Source: Nectonema munidae (lineage: Eukaryota; Nematomorpha; Nectonematoida; Nectonematidae). Taken from it: 64,000 nt of DNA. Shown piece after piece: positions 1-10,909 of this stretch; the stretch's first letter is position 1; the number at the start of each line of letters is the position of its first letter. The DNA is taken from the NCBI GenBank assembly GCA_030549495.1, contig JAUIRK010000173.1, positions 620,001 through 684,000 of the forward strand, read 5' to 3'. The position numbers were made by a program, and so were the translations under genes. The notes beneath the pieces are model-generated. The model saw only the letters and a program-made list of their open reading frames with translations. It ran no database searches and was not told the origin of the DNA.

Positions 1-324
1 TGAAATACTCAACAAGTATCATCGGCGTCAACTTTGAGGAGAAATAAAAGCATTAACTCCAAACGGAAATCAAGGTCGAGTTTTAGTGAAATTATAATTG
101 AAAAATGTTGACAAAAGAATGAGAATGGGTAAGGAACTAACAAAATTAGGTTGGCGACAATTCTGAACAATCTTTTATAATGCTATATAAAAACCATAAA
201 TTAAAAATTATACTATCACAAAACAGGATTTTATTACAAAAAATAAAATTTTATAAACAAAAATTTTATAACTTTTATTTCAATAAAAACATTATATAAA
301 TAATTGTGAATCTTAAAAAAAATT
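1..324. other. No gene seen; downstream flank of piggyBac remnant A
   Basis: AT-rich sequence between the window edge and the end of the piggyBac-like reading frames. It should contain the 3' end of that element, but I could not find a convincing CCC...TTAA terminus here. Confidence 0.4.
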
Positions 325-1850
325 TCATTTACAATTTGAACAAATGTAATAGGTATGTTTTTTGCACGCACCACACTTTCGCGTACCTCTGGTTCTAAAT
401 TGCTTCGAATCCAAATAAGAAAATCCTCTACTACTCTGTGTTTCGCTAGGCAACTCTTGATCCTCGAATCCATAAAAATTCAGTAAACTGCGAATACGGA
501 AAGGGGTGTCCACGCTGTTTGCCCGCAGTAGCATTGTCCTTGGGCAGAGCTCTAAAGAAGGATCTCTCATGAAATATTTAACTCCTATTATCGAGCTATT
601 GTGCATGGCTATATCTAAATAATAAGTAAAAATAGCCATTGTCCGAGGATCTATAAGTAGAATATGACCTGAGCATTTGGTTGGTTTTATCTACTCCTCC
701 CTTGAATAGATTATACAAAATAATTATCTCGGGTTTACCTTTATCACCAACTAATTCAATCTCACTCAAATGTTGGCTAGACATAACATACACTACTTTA
801 AAATTTCGCTGTGCATGTTTAGGAGGAATGTAAACAGTAATTTGTATATAAAAATTTTGATAAAGTAAGTGTTTAGATCTGAAAATATATTGTATGAAAA
901 CGCGGTTAGACCTGACTGTCCCGCATATTGTAATGCCCCTGGAAGTTGCCCATACACATAAATCATGTGAAGTAAAAAATCTGTCCGTAATAACTCCACA
1001 TCCTAAAGGTATATTAGAATCAGCAACTAACCGTTTGACAATGTTAGTACCCCCAAAATTGCTTTTATCGCTTAATCCAGAAATATAAATCTGTTTTCAG
1101 TATGTAAAGAAACCTAGCATCTGTACAGTGATATAGCTTAATTCCGTATTAACCAGGTTTAGAAGGATCATAAATTTTGATTCTACAACTACCTCTAAAT
1201 TTGACAAGTTGTTCACCAATTGTCACATAATCTTGAGGAACGATAAAATGTGAGCAATTAGAATTAAAAAAGTCGTGCATATGTCGTATAGCAGATATTT
1301 TGTCATTTTCATTAGGCTCGTTTTTTTTTATCAAAACAAATGAAAGAGTGCATAAGCATAAACATGTTTGGTGTCATAGAATCTTTGAGTAAAGGTTCGC
1401 CATTTTTTTCATTGAACAAGTATTTCATATTGATATATTGGTTTTTTGATTGTCCCATATGTATTACATCCAAAATATGCCATGAGATCAGAAAGTTGAA
1501 ACTTTTCAAAAGTAGAACGCAAAAATTCATATTTAGATTTCAGACTTTTTGACGCATTTTCTCTTTAGTGCAGTTGAAAATATTCAAAATTACTTCTGTG
1601 ATAAAAAAAACAGTTCAAAAATTTCAAGAGAACCACTAAGAGATGAAGGGTTGCTTGCTGGACCAGGTGGGCTTTGATATACATTTCTAATATTTTGGTT
1701 GAAAGGACGGCCTTGATTTGATCTAGAAGAATCCCAAAAATACTCAGTATATCTGGTGCTATGAGTGAATCGCAAAGTAAATCTTCTTCAGAAGCAGATG
1801 TTGAATCCAATTCAGAAAATGAGGTACTTGTGGTTTCACTTTAAGAAGAA
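325..1850 (-). mobile_element. piggyBac transposase remnant A
   Basis: Degraded piggyBac-family (PGBD) transposase read right to left. Pieces appear in family order. An N-terminal stretch at ~1590-1775 has a PGPAS segment followed by EIFELFF. Segments at 1312-1530 contain FNEKNGEPLLKDSMTPNMF and CFDKK. At 1149-1334 is DYVTIGEQLVKFRGSC followed by IKIYDPSKPG. At ~890-1020 is ITDRFFTSHDLCV followed by GTVRSNR. At 596-793 is NLFKGGVDKTNQMLRSYSTY. A short Cys-rich tail (CGACKKHTYYICSNCK) ends at 325. These are the known landmarks of the family's DDD catalytic domain and C-terminal zinc finger. The pieces lie in different frames, so several frameshifts or stops have accumulated and no intact protein is possible. 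A host-domesticated gene is unlikely for that reason. Confidence 0.85.
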
Positions 1851-2840
1851 GAACCCAGAGATCTCATGGAAAAAAGTAAGTTTGAAAAACAAACTTTGAT
1901 TGGAAGGAAAATCTGGATGGAGAAAGAAGTTAATTTTTATTCCAAACGAAGTTCAAGTGAAATAAATCAATATAAGAAACACTATCTTTTTCACAGTAGA
2001 AAGAAGTTTCAGATTTTCATTGATAAAAATCAAAAGTAATGTGATGGCAGTTTTTCATCGATAATAATCTGAGCACATTGTTTATCACACTTTATGTAAT
2101 AAAATCAATAAGCCACTGTATATATATTTTTTTATATTTCTCCATTTGCTGAAAGCTATCAAATAACCAAGAAAAATTATAGAGTAGATATCACGCCACA
2201 TGATCTCTACTTTTTTATTGTTAGTATGATGGCTCAATACACCACTCATGCACAGATCATATAGGCTAGCTTATAAATAGCAGGTTTCCTTCATAACGTT
2301 GTCTGTATCTGGTAAATGATTGATTGTTATTGTGTAATTAAATCTTTGGACCATACAGAAAAAGCATGATACACGGAAAATTATACTCACACATCAGCAA
2401 ATTTTTTAGTTTCAAAGTTTTTGAGAGAGTAATCTAGGGAATGAAGAAAAAACCAGTTATATACAGTTAAAATAACATTTCAACTTGTGGATTAACGCCA
2501 TTCAAAAATTTATATAATTATTACATACAAAAATATTTTCATATTTCTTATATTTTTATAGGAAATTTTTTGAAATTAACATCATTAGTCAAAAATTATA
2601 CGCCCTTAACATCAATTATCTTTCTCTCATTTCATTTAAGCTCATTTAAATCAACATTCATGCTGTTTTTCTTTTGCTATGTAATTTAATTTGTTTTATT
2701 TTTGAAATTAAATGAAGCGTAACTTCGATATAAGCAAGTTAATTCACTAGACAATTATAAATTAATTTTACTTTTTATGTGTATATTATACACAGATAAT
2801 TATATGTTTACTTTTATATGTAAATTATTTGATGTAGGTA
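1851..2840. other. No gene seen
   Basis: About 1 kb of AT-rich sequence with no open frame or repeat that I can support. It should contain the 5' end of piggyBac remnant A, but no TTAA-flanked CCC terminus was recognised. Confidence 0.5.
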
Positions 2841-2867
2841 TAAAGCTTGTTACACTTCGTTGATTTG

Positions 2868-3060
2868 GGATTGCGCGTTATACTCTCTCGTGCCGGTTTT
2901 TTACCCTGGTTTTCTTCCTCTGAAGATTTCAAAGGTTTTTACGGTTAGGTAGTTCTGGCGACCCGATTCTACGTGGTTAGTAATCAAGCTATCACTAGAC
3001 AATAAGTTTGTTTCCCAAATTGGGAGCGTTCGTGTTAGGATAGTATCGATCGCTCAGCTG
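2868..3060 (+). other. GC-richer segment, possible LTR/primer-site remnant
   Basis: Less AT-rich than its surroundings. It carries TTCTGGCGACCCGATTCTAC at about 2954, which resembles the TGGCGA-type primer binding site that follows an LTR in arthropod retroelements. No second LTR and no coding block were found, so this is only a suggestion. Confidence 0.2.
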
Positions 3061-3117
3061 TATTTATATATTGTAACATAAATTCTTATAAAATAATAAA
3101 AACAAGGTATAGCTATG

Positions 3118-3263
3118 CAGTAACAAGGGCCGGTAAGTGTTTAGTGGGATGGAAAGTCCAGGTAGACCTGGACTCAGCATTCCCGGCGGGCCACGATATC
3201 CAAAAGGATGGGTGCGAACGCCACAAACAACTTAACTTTCTCCAACTAGTGGACCTTCGTGTA
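3118..3263 (+). other. Unassigned GC-rich block with open plus frame and GTAAGT donor-like end
   Basis: This block is about 50% GC in a ~30% GC neighbourhood. A plus frame is open through WKVQVDLDSAFPAGHDIQKD and continues to VDLR, where a consensus donor GTAAGT follows (3264-3269). A second plus frame opens with ATG at 3150 (MESPGRPGLSIPGGP...). I recognise neither protein. It could be a host exon or part of a retroelement leader. The upstream acceptor is poor. Confidence 0.25.
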
Positions 3264-3339
3264 AGTTTAATATACCTGGTCTTGCGAGGGTAGAAGATGA
3301 ATATCTCTGTTGTAAAGCAGCTTATGCAAATAAAGCGTT

Positions 3340-3900
3340 TGCACAATTTTCCCTAAGCTACAGTGCAAAATTATTTCCCTCTTTCAAAGTGCATGCAAAT
3401 TATAAAAGAATTTGCATGACGTCCTATCAAGTCAATGGAAATAGTTTTATACAGAGATCCATTCATTTGATTAGGGTTGTTACTGGAAAATTTGCATGGT
3501 ATATTTCGAGTGTATAAATTCTAGTGTTTGTCAGAATAGAGACATTTCTTCTTTGGCTTTCAATAAATTGTATCTTCTTTTATTTTACTCTTTCTCTGGC
3601 TAAAACATAACAAAGACTTTCTGGCGCAGTCAGTAGGATCATGCTCAAAACATCAACAAGGCTCAGGTCCATTGACATCATCGGATTGAACAAGATCAGT
3701 ATCTCGCACCATGGCGGAAGGATCTACTCAAGCTTATGCAGCAGCAGATGGATCAGCAAAACAGCTAAAGGATCATCTTCATCCCATAGCTCTTTCAGTA
3801 GAACTGATGTGCAAGTTAGGAGCTGGTTATGGATTTAGATTGACTAATATTTCAAAGTATAAATACCCCGCCTTTTTTGGCTCAATTAGATAAGATCTTC
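3340..3900 (+). mobile_element. LTR retroelement fossil: LTR tail, primer site and start of internal region
   Basis: A TATA-like TATAAATTCTAG at ~3514 is followed by an AATAAATTG signal at ~3562. Next comes TGGCGCAGTCAGTAGGATC at about 3622, which closely matches the tRNA-Ser primer binding site known from the 297/17.6 branch of Ty3/gypsy elements. A short Ser/Arg-rich frame starts directly after it (from 3641). The piece is a broken fossil: no polymerase region or matching second LTR was seen nearby, so its age cannot be estimated. Confidence 0.5.
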
Positions 3901-3903
3901 TAG

Positions 3904-4335
3904 TCAAACCTCTTGCACCTCCAATTGTAAGTCGCTTTCGATTAGCGAGCAAATCTTGTTTAGGAGTTATGGTTTGCGAAGTTTCAATATTCTTCTCCGT
4001 ATGGATAGTTTGGACTACACCGAAGGAATTGCCAAAGGATACAAGGTTAACGATGTCCTAAAGATGCCTCGCCCAAACATTTCTACTGTGAAATCCTATT
4101 TAGGATCTATTCAGTTCTACTTCATAATTCAATATGCAATTAATTCCACGTGAAAGGGGAACTTCAAACCTCCTGCACCTCCAATTGTATATCTCTTTCG
4201 ATTAGCGAGCAAATCTTGCTTAGCGTGCGATAGTTTGGACCACTGAGTTTTTTACAGGATACTTTTAACAGATCATGGATCAACTGACACGATGTCCTAA
4301 AGATGCCACGCCCAACAAACATTTCTATTAAAAAC
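3904..4335 (+). repeat. Diverged tandem duplication, two units of ~240-260 bp
   Basis: Unit 1 (3904-~4095) and unit 2 (4164-~4335) share, in the same order, TCAAACCT(C/C)TTGCACCTCC, CGATTAGCGAGCAAATCTTG and CGATGTCCTAAAGATGCC, followed by ACATTTCTA. Spacing between copies is 260 bp at the left marker and 239 bp at the right marker, so the units differ by small deletions. They lie just inside the retroelement fossil and may be part of its internal region. Confidence 0.8.
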
Positions 4336-5403
4336 CCACCTTACTCACGCTCCCAAAATAAAAATATATATGTCATGAAAAAAAATATTGGAAAACGGAA
4401 TTTTTTCTGCAAACTAAACAAGTAAACATTTTCAAAAAATCGTATAAAACATGATTTTTTGTTTAATGTGAAGTCATAAATTTTGAGGCCGTTTGAAGGG
4501 CCTGAAAATTCTAAAATTTAAAAAATTTAAAATTCAAAAATCTTAAATCGTATTTGGATAGAGTTTGATACGCCTTATTCCAAATATGTAATCCATTTGA
4601 AAAATCAGCATTTCCTTTAAAATGAAATATTTAAACCGATAATTGGATAAGCTTGAAATTTTTTGAAAATTTTGTAGGGGTCCCCACAATTTTTTAAAAA
4701 AAATGAAAAAAAAAATTAAATTTTGAGTTCAGGTGCGGGTCAATGAACTCACTCTCAGGTCATTTCACTTAAACCACGTGATAGCACTACCGAAATGAGG
4801 CAGGTTAACATTTTATAGCTTGCAAAAATTTTTTTAATCTAATAGTAATTTGACTTTGAATGGAAAATGTAAAAGAAAATCGGTTCATAAAATCGTGAAA
4901 TATATATACCTACCTATATATATGATTCGTTTGAAATTATTATATATTAGAAGATTATATATTACATAAACATTTCAACCAATCATATAGTAAGTTAAGT
5001 GTTTTGAACTTTTATGTAGAATTTTTGAAATGTTGCTTTCAAATATTTTTTTTATTTTTATTTTAAGTATGTTTTTTTAACATTTTACGATTTTCACATT
5101 TAAATATATAATAAGGTTAAAAATAAGACTTTCAATCAATCTAAAATTTTTTGGATAATAAATAACTAAAAAAATTAATTGACATCTGCATTCGCTAAAA
5201 AAATAATTCTGACCTGAATTTAATTCTAACATCCAAATCCGTTAGGATATCAACTTTGATATTCCCATCCTCATGCGCGGATACGAAAAATTTGACATTC
5301 ATAAAAAGTTGTAATGGTATCGGATACAAAGGCTCTGAGGAACAAGTGAAAAAGTTTTTTCAATTGTTAGAATAATTTTCACAAAAAATAAGTCGAAAAG
5401 AAT
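4336..5403. other. No gene seen
   Basis: AT-rich intergenic DNA with homopolymer runs and a TATATATA stretch near 4905. It would hold the 3' flank of MRPL49; no clear polyadenylation hexamer for the minus strand was seen until about 5045. Confidence 0.5.
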
Positions 5404-5982
5404 TTAAAAGCCTTTATTGTACAAAAAGTTGATAATCTCCTCTACCCAAATACCTTTAAAATAAATCTTTCCAGCTAATTCATTGATTGTAAAAGGAATT
5501 TTTACATTTTCGAATCCTGGACGCTGATTCAAAACAGTCATTATGTCATTTTTTAGAGTGACAATTTCTCCATACACTTTACCAAGACTTGTATATTCTA
5601 TCTTCAACTTAAATCGCGATGAATCATGAATTTTATAGTAAACTGGTAACAGAAGTCTTTTATTACGTCCCACAAAGTAGGGCGTATCGGGTTTAGTGGT
5701 TCGTAGGGGCTTCCACCCCGATGAATTTTCTTGCTTAAAAGTAGAGGGATCATGTTGCGGTCTGACTCGAGAGCATGCATTCATGACTTGTTTGACATAA
5801 CCAAAATCTTCTTTACTTTCTTCAAAACTAGTCAAGTTTTTTAGCATATCAACACATCCTCTGCTTTTATGGGGTATTCTCGATGATGGTTTTCCTGGCG
5901 TTGAAAAACTTGGATAATTTAGATTGCTACAGAATCTAGGTAGAGAAGGCGATTGGAAAAAAAATTTCGTCGTGTTTAGCAT
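5404..5982 (-). CDS. MRPL49: Mitochondrial ribosomal protein mL49
   Basis: Intact 192-codon frame encoding a protein of the mitochondrial large ribosomal subunit (Img2/mL49 family). Residues ~58-192 follow human MRPL49 closely: SSGWKPLRTTKPDTPYFVGR matches the SGWQPP...LPYFVRRS block, LPVYYKI matches IPVYKDI, GEIVTLKNDI matches GDIWALQKDV, and the C-terminus ends NELAGKIYFKG...NFLYNKGF against NEVTGTLRIKG...AWLLEKGF. The N-terminus is free of acidic residues for its first ~40 positions and rich in Ser, Lys, Arg and Phe, as expected for a mitochondrial targeting peptide. The start is the first in-frame ATG (AAAGATGC). There is no intron, whereas the human gene is split. No poly(A) tract or target duplication suggests a retrocopy, and the frame is clean. 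The last Asn-Lys codons spell AATAAA, so the polyadenylation signal may overlap the coding end. Confidence 0.93.
   Translation of the reverse strand: MLNTTKFFFQSPSLPRFCSNLNYPSFSTPGKPSSRIPHKSRGCVDMLKNLTSFEESKEDFGYVKQVMNACSRVRPQHDPSTFKQENSSGWKPLRTTKPDTPYFVGRNKRLLLPVYYKIHDSSRFKLKIEYTSLGKVYGEIVTLKNDIMTVLNQRPGFENVKIPFTINELAGKIYFKGIWVEEIINFLYNKGF
5413..5418 (-). promoter_or_regulatory. AATAAA overlapping the MRPL49 stop region
   Basis: The hexamer is formed by the Asn and Lys codons just before Gly-Phe-stop. Cleavage 10-30 bases further on would leave an extremely short 3' UTR. The next minus-strand hexamer is ~360 bases downstream (about 5045), so either site could be used. Confidence 0.35.
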
Positions 5983-7098
5983 CTTTCAACAAAATTAAGT
6001 GCTTTTATATGAAATACAATTTTATCAAAACATTTCTTAAAAAAGTCATAAGGTTATCATAAGAAGTAATATAAAAAATGTTTACATTATCATCAATTAA
6101 AGCTTTCTATAAATATTTATAGAAAAAAAGTTAGTAGATTCCATACTTTTTATCAATGATCTTACCACATGTCTACTAGGAGGAAATTGTCGATCAAAAT
6201 TTTCATTGATTGTAAAATTGCTTACAAATAAATCTTTAAAACTTTATATACAACACATTTATTTACTAAATTGCACATTAAAATTTCTGTTATTGATCCA
6301 ATTAGTGACAGTTAGGATAAAAAGATGTCTGATAATGCGAAAAAAATAAAATATCAATTCTGAGAAATTTTGGAATAAAATGATTTATTATAGATTAGTT
6401 TTATACTGATAAAATAATTTTTTTCAATAGAATTTAGTCTTTTTATTGCATTATTATTTATTATACTAAATAACCATGAAATATGTACTTTGAACTCTGA
6501 ACAACAGCCTGCCTTGGTCAAACAGAAAAATTTATTAGATAAAAATAAGATTACCACATAAAAAAGGGAAAAAGAATTAATAAAAGATTGTAACAAAAGA
6601 CAAAATCTATTATGCAAACACTTTTTTGAGATGAGTATGCAGAGAAGAAAGGAATGGAGCCAAAAGCAACATAAAAGTGAGAATGTTTAAAAAGAAAAAA
6701 GGTTATGATGCGTTGTTTTTACTTAGTCACAGTATTAGTCCTTTGAGAAGTTACATAAATTCAAGAATAATGAAAGAAAGAGGGTCCACCGTATTTTCAA
6801 ATCAGTCATGAGGTGGTGTTATGCTTTCAAGTGGACTGCTTCAAAAAACATCTATACCAGTGCTCAAAATCAATCACATGCACTAGGAAAATTTTGGTAG
6901 CCGAAAAATTTAGTATCAAAATTAAAAATGGACCTGCAAATTTTATTGACACTGAAGGATATTTTAAAACACCTAAATGCAAAAACTGATCTGAATAACA
7001 GTCCATACTTTGCAGGTTTGAGTGGGCTATATAATTAAAATTTTACAGCAGTTCTAGATGGATACAAAGATTCATCTATTGTCAAAAAAGATGTTGGA
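5983..7098. other. No gene seen; MRPL49 upstream region and unassigned AT-rich DNA
   Basis: Contains the presumed MRPL49 promoter side, with no motif I can name. Near 6970 the phrase ACCTAAATGCAAAAACTGAT matches units of the tandem array at 43.3-44.0 kb, so a single dispersed unit of that repeat lies here. Confidence 0.45.
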
Positions 7099-7116
7099 TT
7101 AACCCATTTACAACAA
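7099..7116 (+). repeat. piggyBac-type terminus with TTAA target
   Basis: TTAA (7099-7102) followed by CCCATTTACAAC. This is the same terminus as the MITE family found at 13.5, 24.6, 49.3 and 63.4 kb. It points rightward into piggyBac remnant B, so it is probably the downstream end of that element. I could not find the matching GGGTTAA end to the right. Confidence 0.6.
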
Positions 7117-7139
7117 TTTTCATTAAACATTTCAAAAAT

Positions 7140-8020
7140 TACAAAATGCAGCAAATCTATCGAACTTTCATCTTTCCTCTCTCATCGAAACTAAATCAAA
7201 GCACAAATGTTTGTTCAAAAATAAAATCTCTTCATACTCATAGTGAAAGCAAATATAGGACAACCCAAATCTGACCACAAAAATTTTACTCTCAAGTAAT
7301 TTTGTTTTAGCAATGCTCTCAAATAAGTCAGACCAATAAAAGCGCATGCAGTTCTTCAATGTCTATGATACGAATGTGAGGATACCTAACATCATCAAGT
7401 TTTTCTTTATTGTTATCCTTGATATAAATATAATTAGTCTTATGTATTATTTCATTTAAAATGGACTCACTTAACAACAAATTCAAGCATTCTTTAGAGG
7501 ATTCAGCAAAACATTTGATTTCAGACCAACACCTCCTCTGATTATATTTTCGCTTCCCTGTCTACCAACATTTGAACATAAAATTTCCTTATCTTTTATC
7601 CCTTGTTGTTTTTCTAAAGAATTAGCTTTCAATACAGATCTAAAAGTTTCTTCTGTCTGTACAGAAATTCTATCAAATCTATTTTCATCTAAACAATCAT
7701 TAATAGAAAATAAAAGTCTATGCTGACTTTCGAGACTCGTGCCAATACTTCTGGTATTTTGATCTAAGTCGTTTTCTAACTCTTGAGAAACATCATCCTC
7801 TTCTGATGGGCAAAGTTCTCCATAAATTGAGTCGGAATCACTTTCACTAGTTGATGACTTTGATGTTGAAGCATCTTGATCATGAAATAATTTAAAGATG
7901 TTATCTATACTCGATGACTCTTCGGCACAAACACCTTTTGATGAACCCTCATTTTTCCTTTTTTTTATATTTCTAATACCAGACGTGGTACAAAAAGTTA
8001 CAATTAGACTAAAAAATGGA
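7140..8020 (-). mobile_element. piggyBac transposase remnant B (N-terminal half)
   Basis: Read right to left. A frame open for ~175 codons (8020-7486) begins with a Lys/Arg-rich stretch, then an acidic, Ser-rich region (STSESDSDSIYGELCPSEED) and ends with NIIRGGVGLKSNVLL, which corresponds to the N-terminal linker of piggyBac transposases. The next frame continues SSKECLNLLLSESILNEIIH and later IEELHALLLV. Further frames give LWSDLGCPIF-like and CFDLVSMREER segments at 7168-7359, matching the family's start of the catalytic core. At least two frameshifts are visible, and the catalytic C-terminal half is missing. The open N-terminal frame has no in-frame ATG that I can find; an acceptor-like TTTTTTAG lies at its upstream end, so splicing there is conceivable. 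Confidence 0.75.
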
Positions 8021-9437
8021 AAAAAATTGTAAATTCTTACTTATCAAACAAGTGAAGAAAAAATAGTGCAAAAGTTAAAAAAAAAAGTCCTTTAAACTAA
8101 CAAAAATGGAAAGTAGAGATTGTGACGTATGAAGCATGCAAAGTATCACATGTGGTTTATAAGTTCAGTGTATATATGTATTGTATATAGTTAAACAATA
8201 TACAGCAATGACAAACATACATATCATTGCGTAATAAATGTATACTGTTTTTATTATGACGTCATAAGCATTGAAGGATGTGAAAATTTTGATAAAGCCA
8301 AGTTTTCAAGCTCTTGTACTCTAGATCAAAACCTTCTATTAGTGACAAAAGTAAGGATGAAATTGAAGAAAAAGTAAGGAAGCATGTACCTTACGTTTTT
8401 TGATTTTCATATTTACTAATGCTTTATGAAAGCCATTTACGATCGAGTTCTGTGACTTTTCAAGCAGAAAAGTTACAAAAGTCAGTAAACATACGTGGCT
8501 TTTAGGTTTTGATAACTAAATCTTTTTTTTATGTTTTTATATAAACAAAGTTGCCGGGTAAATAGTTGTTGTGAATAAGCATTAGTTGCTGATTTATAAA
8601 TAAAGTATTTTCAAATATATCCTTTGAGTTCAATAACCTATTATAATTTTTTTTTCTTTTTTAAACATTTAACGAAATAAAATTTACAATGTTAAATTTT
8701 TATTAAAAATTTATGGTTTCTCATGGGAAAAATTGCTAACTTAATAAGAAACTTTTTAATTCTATTCTGCCATTTTTACAACACATAAATTGTTAAAATA
8801 TTTCATATAAGAAATAAATATAACTTCTTTTAAATCACTACAAATAGTCATTAAGAAAAAGTGAAAAAAGCATAATTTAGTTAAGTTATTAGTTTTTGAA
8901 TAAATTGAACATATTTTTTAAGGGGGCAGATTCCGCCCTCCCCCTTGCCTTAAATACGGTTATTCGATTTTGAAAACTATTGATTTATACCATTAAAATT
9001 GCCCATTTGACACTGTATAGCAAAAATTATTTTTAAGTCAGAAGGCCACAAGACTATACAAATATTGAGAATGTTGAACACATAGCGATCACCAGTTAAG
9101 GCTAACGGGATTATGGCCAGTAGTTTTAGGCAAAGTGACATATATATTTTACAACCTGTTTTTATGATGAGTATGTATTTTTTAACTCAATTTTAAATCT
9201 TAAAATTACCGAGGATATTCTTATTAAGAATAATTTAAAAGATTTTATATTCGAAAAATATTAATTTTTCATAATTTAATAACTTTAAAAAACTGCTGTT
9301 ATTAGATTTACATTTTCTCCGTATCAAATATCTCAAAAAAATTGAACAATTTTCAACATAGAGAGTCATCAAGATGGTATTTTAGATTATGCAATGAGCC
9401 AATTTTTACCCAGGAGCTATTGCTTGCAATATCTGGT
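8021..9437. other. No gene seen
   Basis: AT-rich DNA. Expected to hold the 5' end of piggyBac remnant B, but no GGGTTAA terminus is recognisable. The stretch at 8925-8945 (GGGGGCAGATTCCGCCCTCC) resembles the G-rich ends of hAT MITEs elsewhere in the window, without a partner end. Confidence 0.45.
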
Positions 9438-9451
9438 TTATAATTCTAGGT

Positions 9452-9614
9452 TGGTTGGAGATATCAAAGCACTTTCAGCCGTAAGGCTATATGCTCGCAT
9501 TATGCTTAAAATGGTTAATCACAGTTTTTCGGAATTTGTTTTTAGAATTGGGGATCGAACCCCTGACCTTCAACTGTTAAGCTGAGAGGTACACCCTAAC
9601 AACCATTGAGGCTC
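9452..9614 (-). mobile_element. tRNA-derived SINE with perfect 14 bp target duplication
   Basis: On the minus strand the element starts GAGCCTCAATGGTTGTTAGG, has an A-box-like region, and then a good B box, GGTTCGATCCCC, about 50 bases later: the layout of a tRNA-derived SINE head. It ends ...GATATCTCCAACCA without a poly(A) tail. Both sides are bordered by the same 14 bases, TTATAATTCTAGGT (9438-9451 and 9615-9628). That fixes the element at 163 bp and shows it arrived by target-primed insertion. The perfect duplication suggests a fairly recent insertion. A short plus-strand open frame across it is fortuitous. Confidence 0.85.
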
Positions 9615-9628
9615 TTATAATTCTAGGT

Positions 9629-10909
9629 AAAAAAAATTCCTCCATTACCCCATTAAAAAATTTGAAAAAAATATTAGAAAAAAATAATTGTAAAAAGAAA
9701 ACAAAATTTATTTTTAGTGTTTTTTTTTATTAATTATATGAATTGTTATTTAAACAATAAGATTAATACATTCATACATCATTGTTTGATTTGTAAAATC
9801 AAGGAGCAATAGTAGATATATCATATTTTTATAGGTTTTTAATTTTTTAACAATTATTTTATATAGTTTTTACTATTTTTATATTTTCTATATAAAATAA
9901 CTAAAATTAAATTTTTCTTTCAACCTTACTTATTATATGAAAATTTATAATTTAGAAATTTTATGCAATTTTGTACACTTTTTTTTTTACAAAATATTTC
10001 AAAATTTATATAATCAATATAAGTCAAATCGATGATCTTCAAAGAGAAAATTAAAGTACTTTTATATGAAGTATCTTTGATGAGTAAATAAATTTCAATG
10101 AAAGATTCCTTATATTGTATCATTAAATATAGTGGTCCTGCAAGACAATGCTGGAAGCAACATGCCTAAAGCATTCTGCATAAACATACAAGTTTAAAAA
10201 ATATACTCATAATAGTAAATTTTCTGTCAAACTTAAAACACTTATTGAAAACGTTGTCAAAAACATTATGAAAAAAAAGAATAATTTAGCTTGTAATAAT
10301 TGAAATATAAAATAGATGAATGACAATGTTAGCAGCTGATGTTTTAACAATGTTCAAAGAATGTTTTGCACAAGGAATTTAATAATACACCAGTGTATTT
10401 ATAAATTTTTCTAACTTGCAGAACATTTTATGTTCCAAGCATATTAGCCACATTGTCATAATATTGGTCTCTCATGTCATGCAAATCAAGACAAAAATAT
10501 TTGATCAATTATACTATATTTGTAGCAAAACACATAGCTCTATTGTCATGGATGCTTATAAATTATATGTATAATGGATGCTTATCTTTCAAATAGCTTA
10601 CCGTCAGATTTTACATTGCGAAATATGAGTAGTGAAATCAACAAAGATTCAATAATATTTAGCTTGTTTAACTTTATTAATTACGTAAATTTCTTCAGAC
10701 ATTAAAATTATGTAACACATTTATTGATTAAATGATCATTATACTTCTTTCTAAAATTAGAGTTTTTAAGGTTTTTTTTATAAGGATATCTATATCTCTA
10801 CACTTATTGCCATCTAAATAACTTTTGTATCAAATCAACCATTTTATTTATATTCATGAGTGCATAATGTGTCTGTAGTGAATTCAGATTTTCTAGGCCA
10901 CAACCATCC
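9629..10909. other. No gene seen
   Basis: AT-rich intergenic sequence with no supported coding frame or repeat structure. Confidence 0.5.

Noticed and set aside
234-473. 79-codon minus frame overlapping the piggyBac remnant end
   Set aside because: It lies in another frame of the transposase tail and has no recognisable content.
9394-9585. 63-codon plus frame
   Set aside because: It runs antisense through the SINE and its flank, so it is a shadow of a tRNA-derived repeat.
9452-9614. Functional tRNA gene on the minus strand
   Set aside because: Good B box but no foldable acceptor stem, and the 14 bp target duplication proves a SINE insertion.
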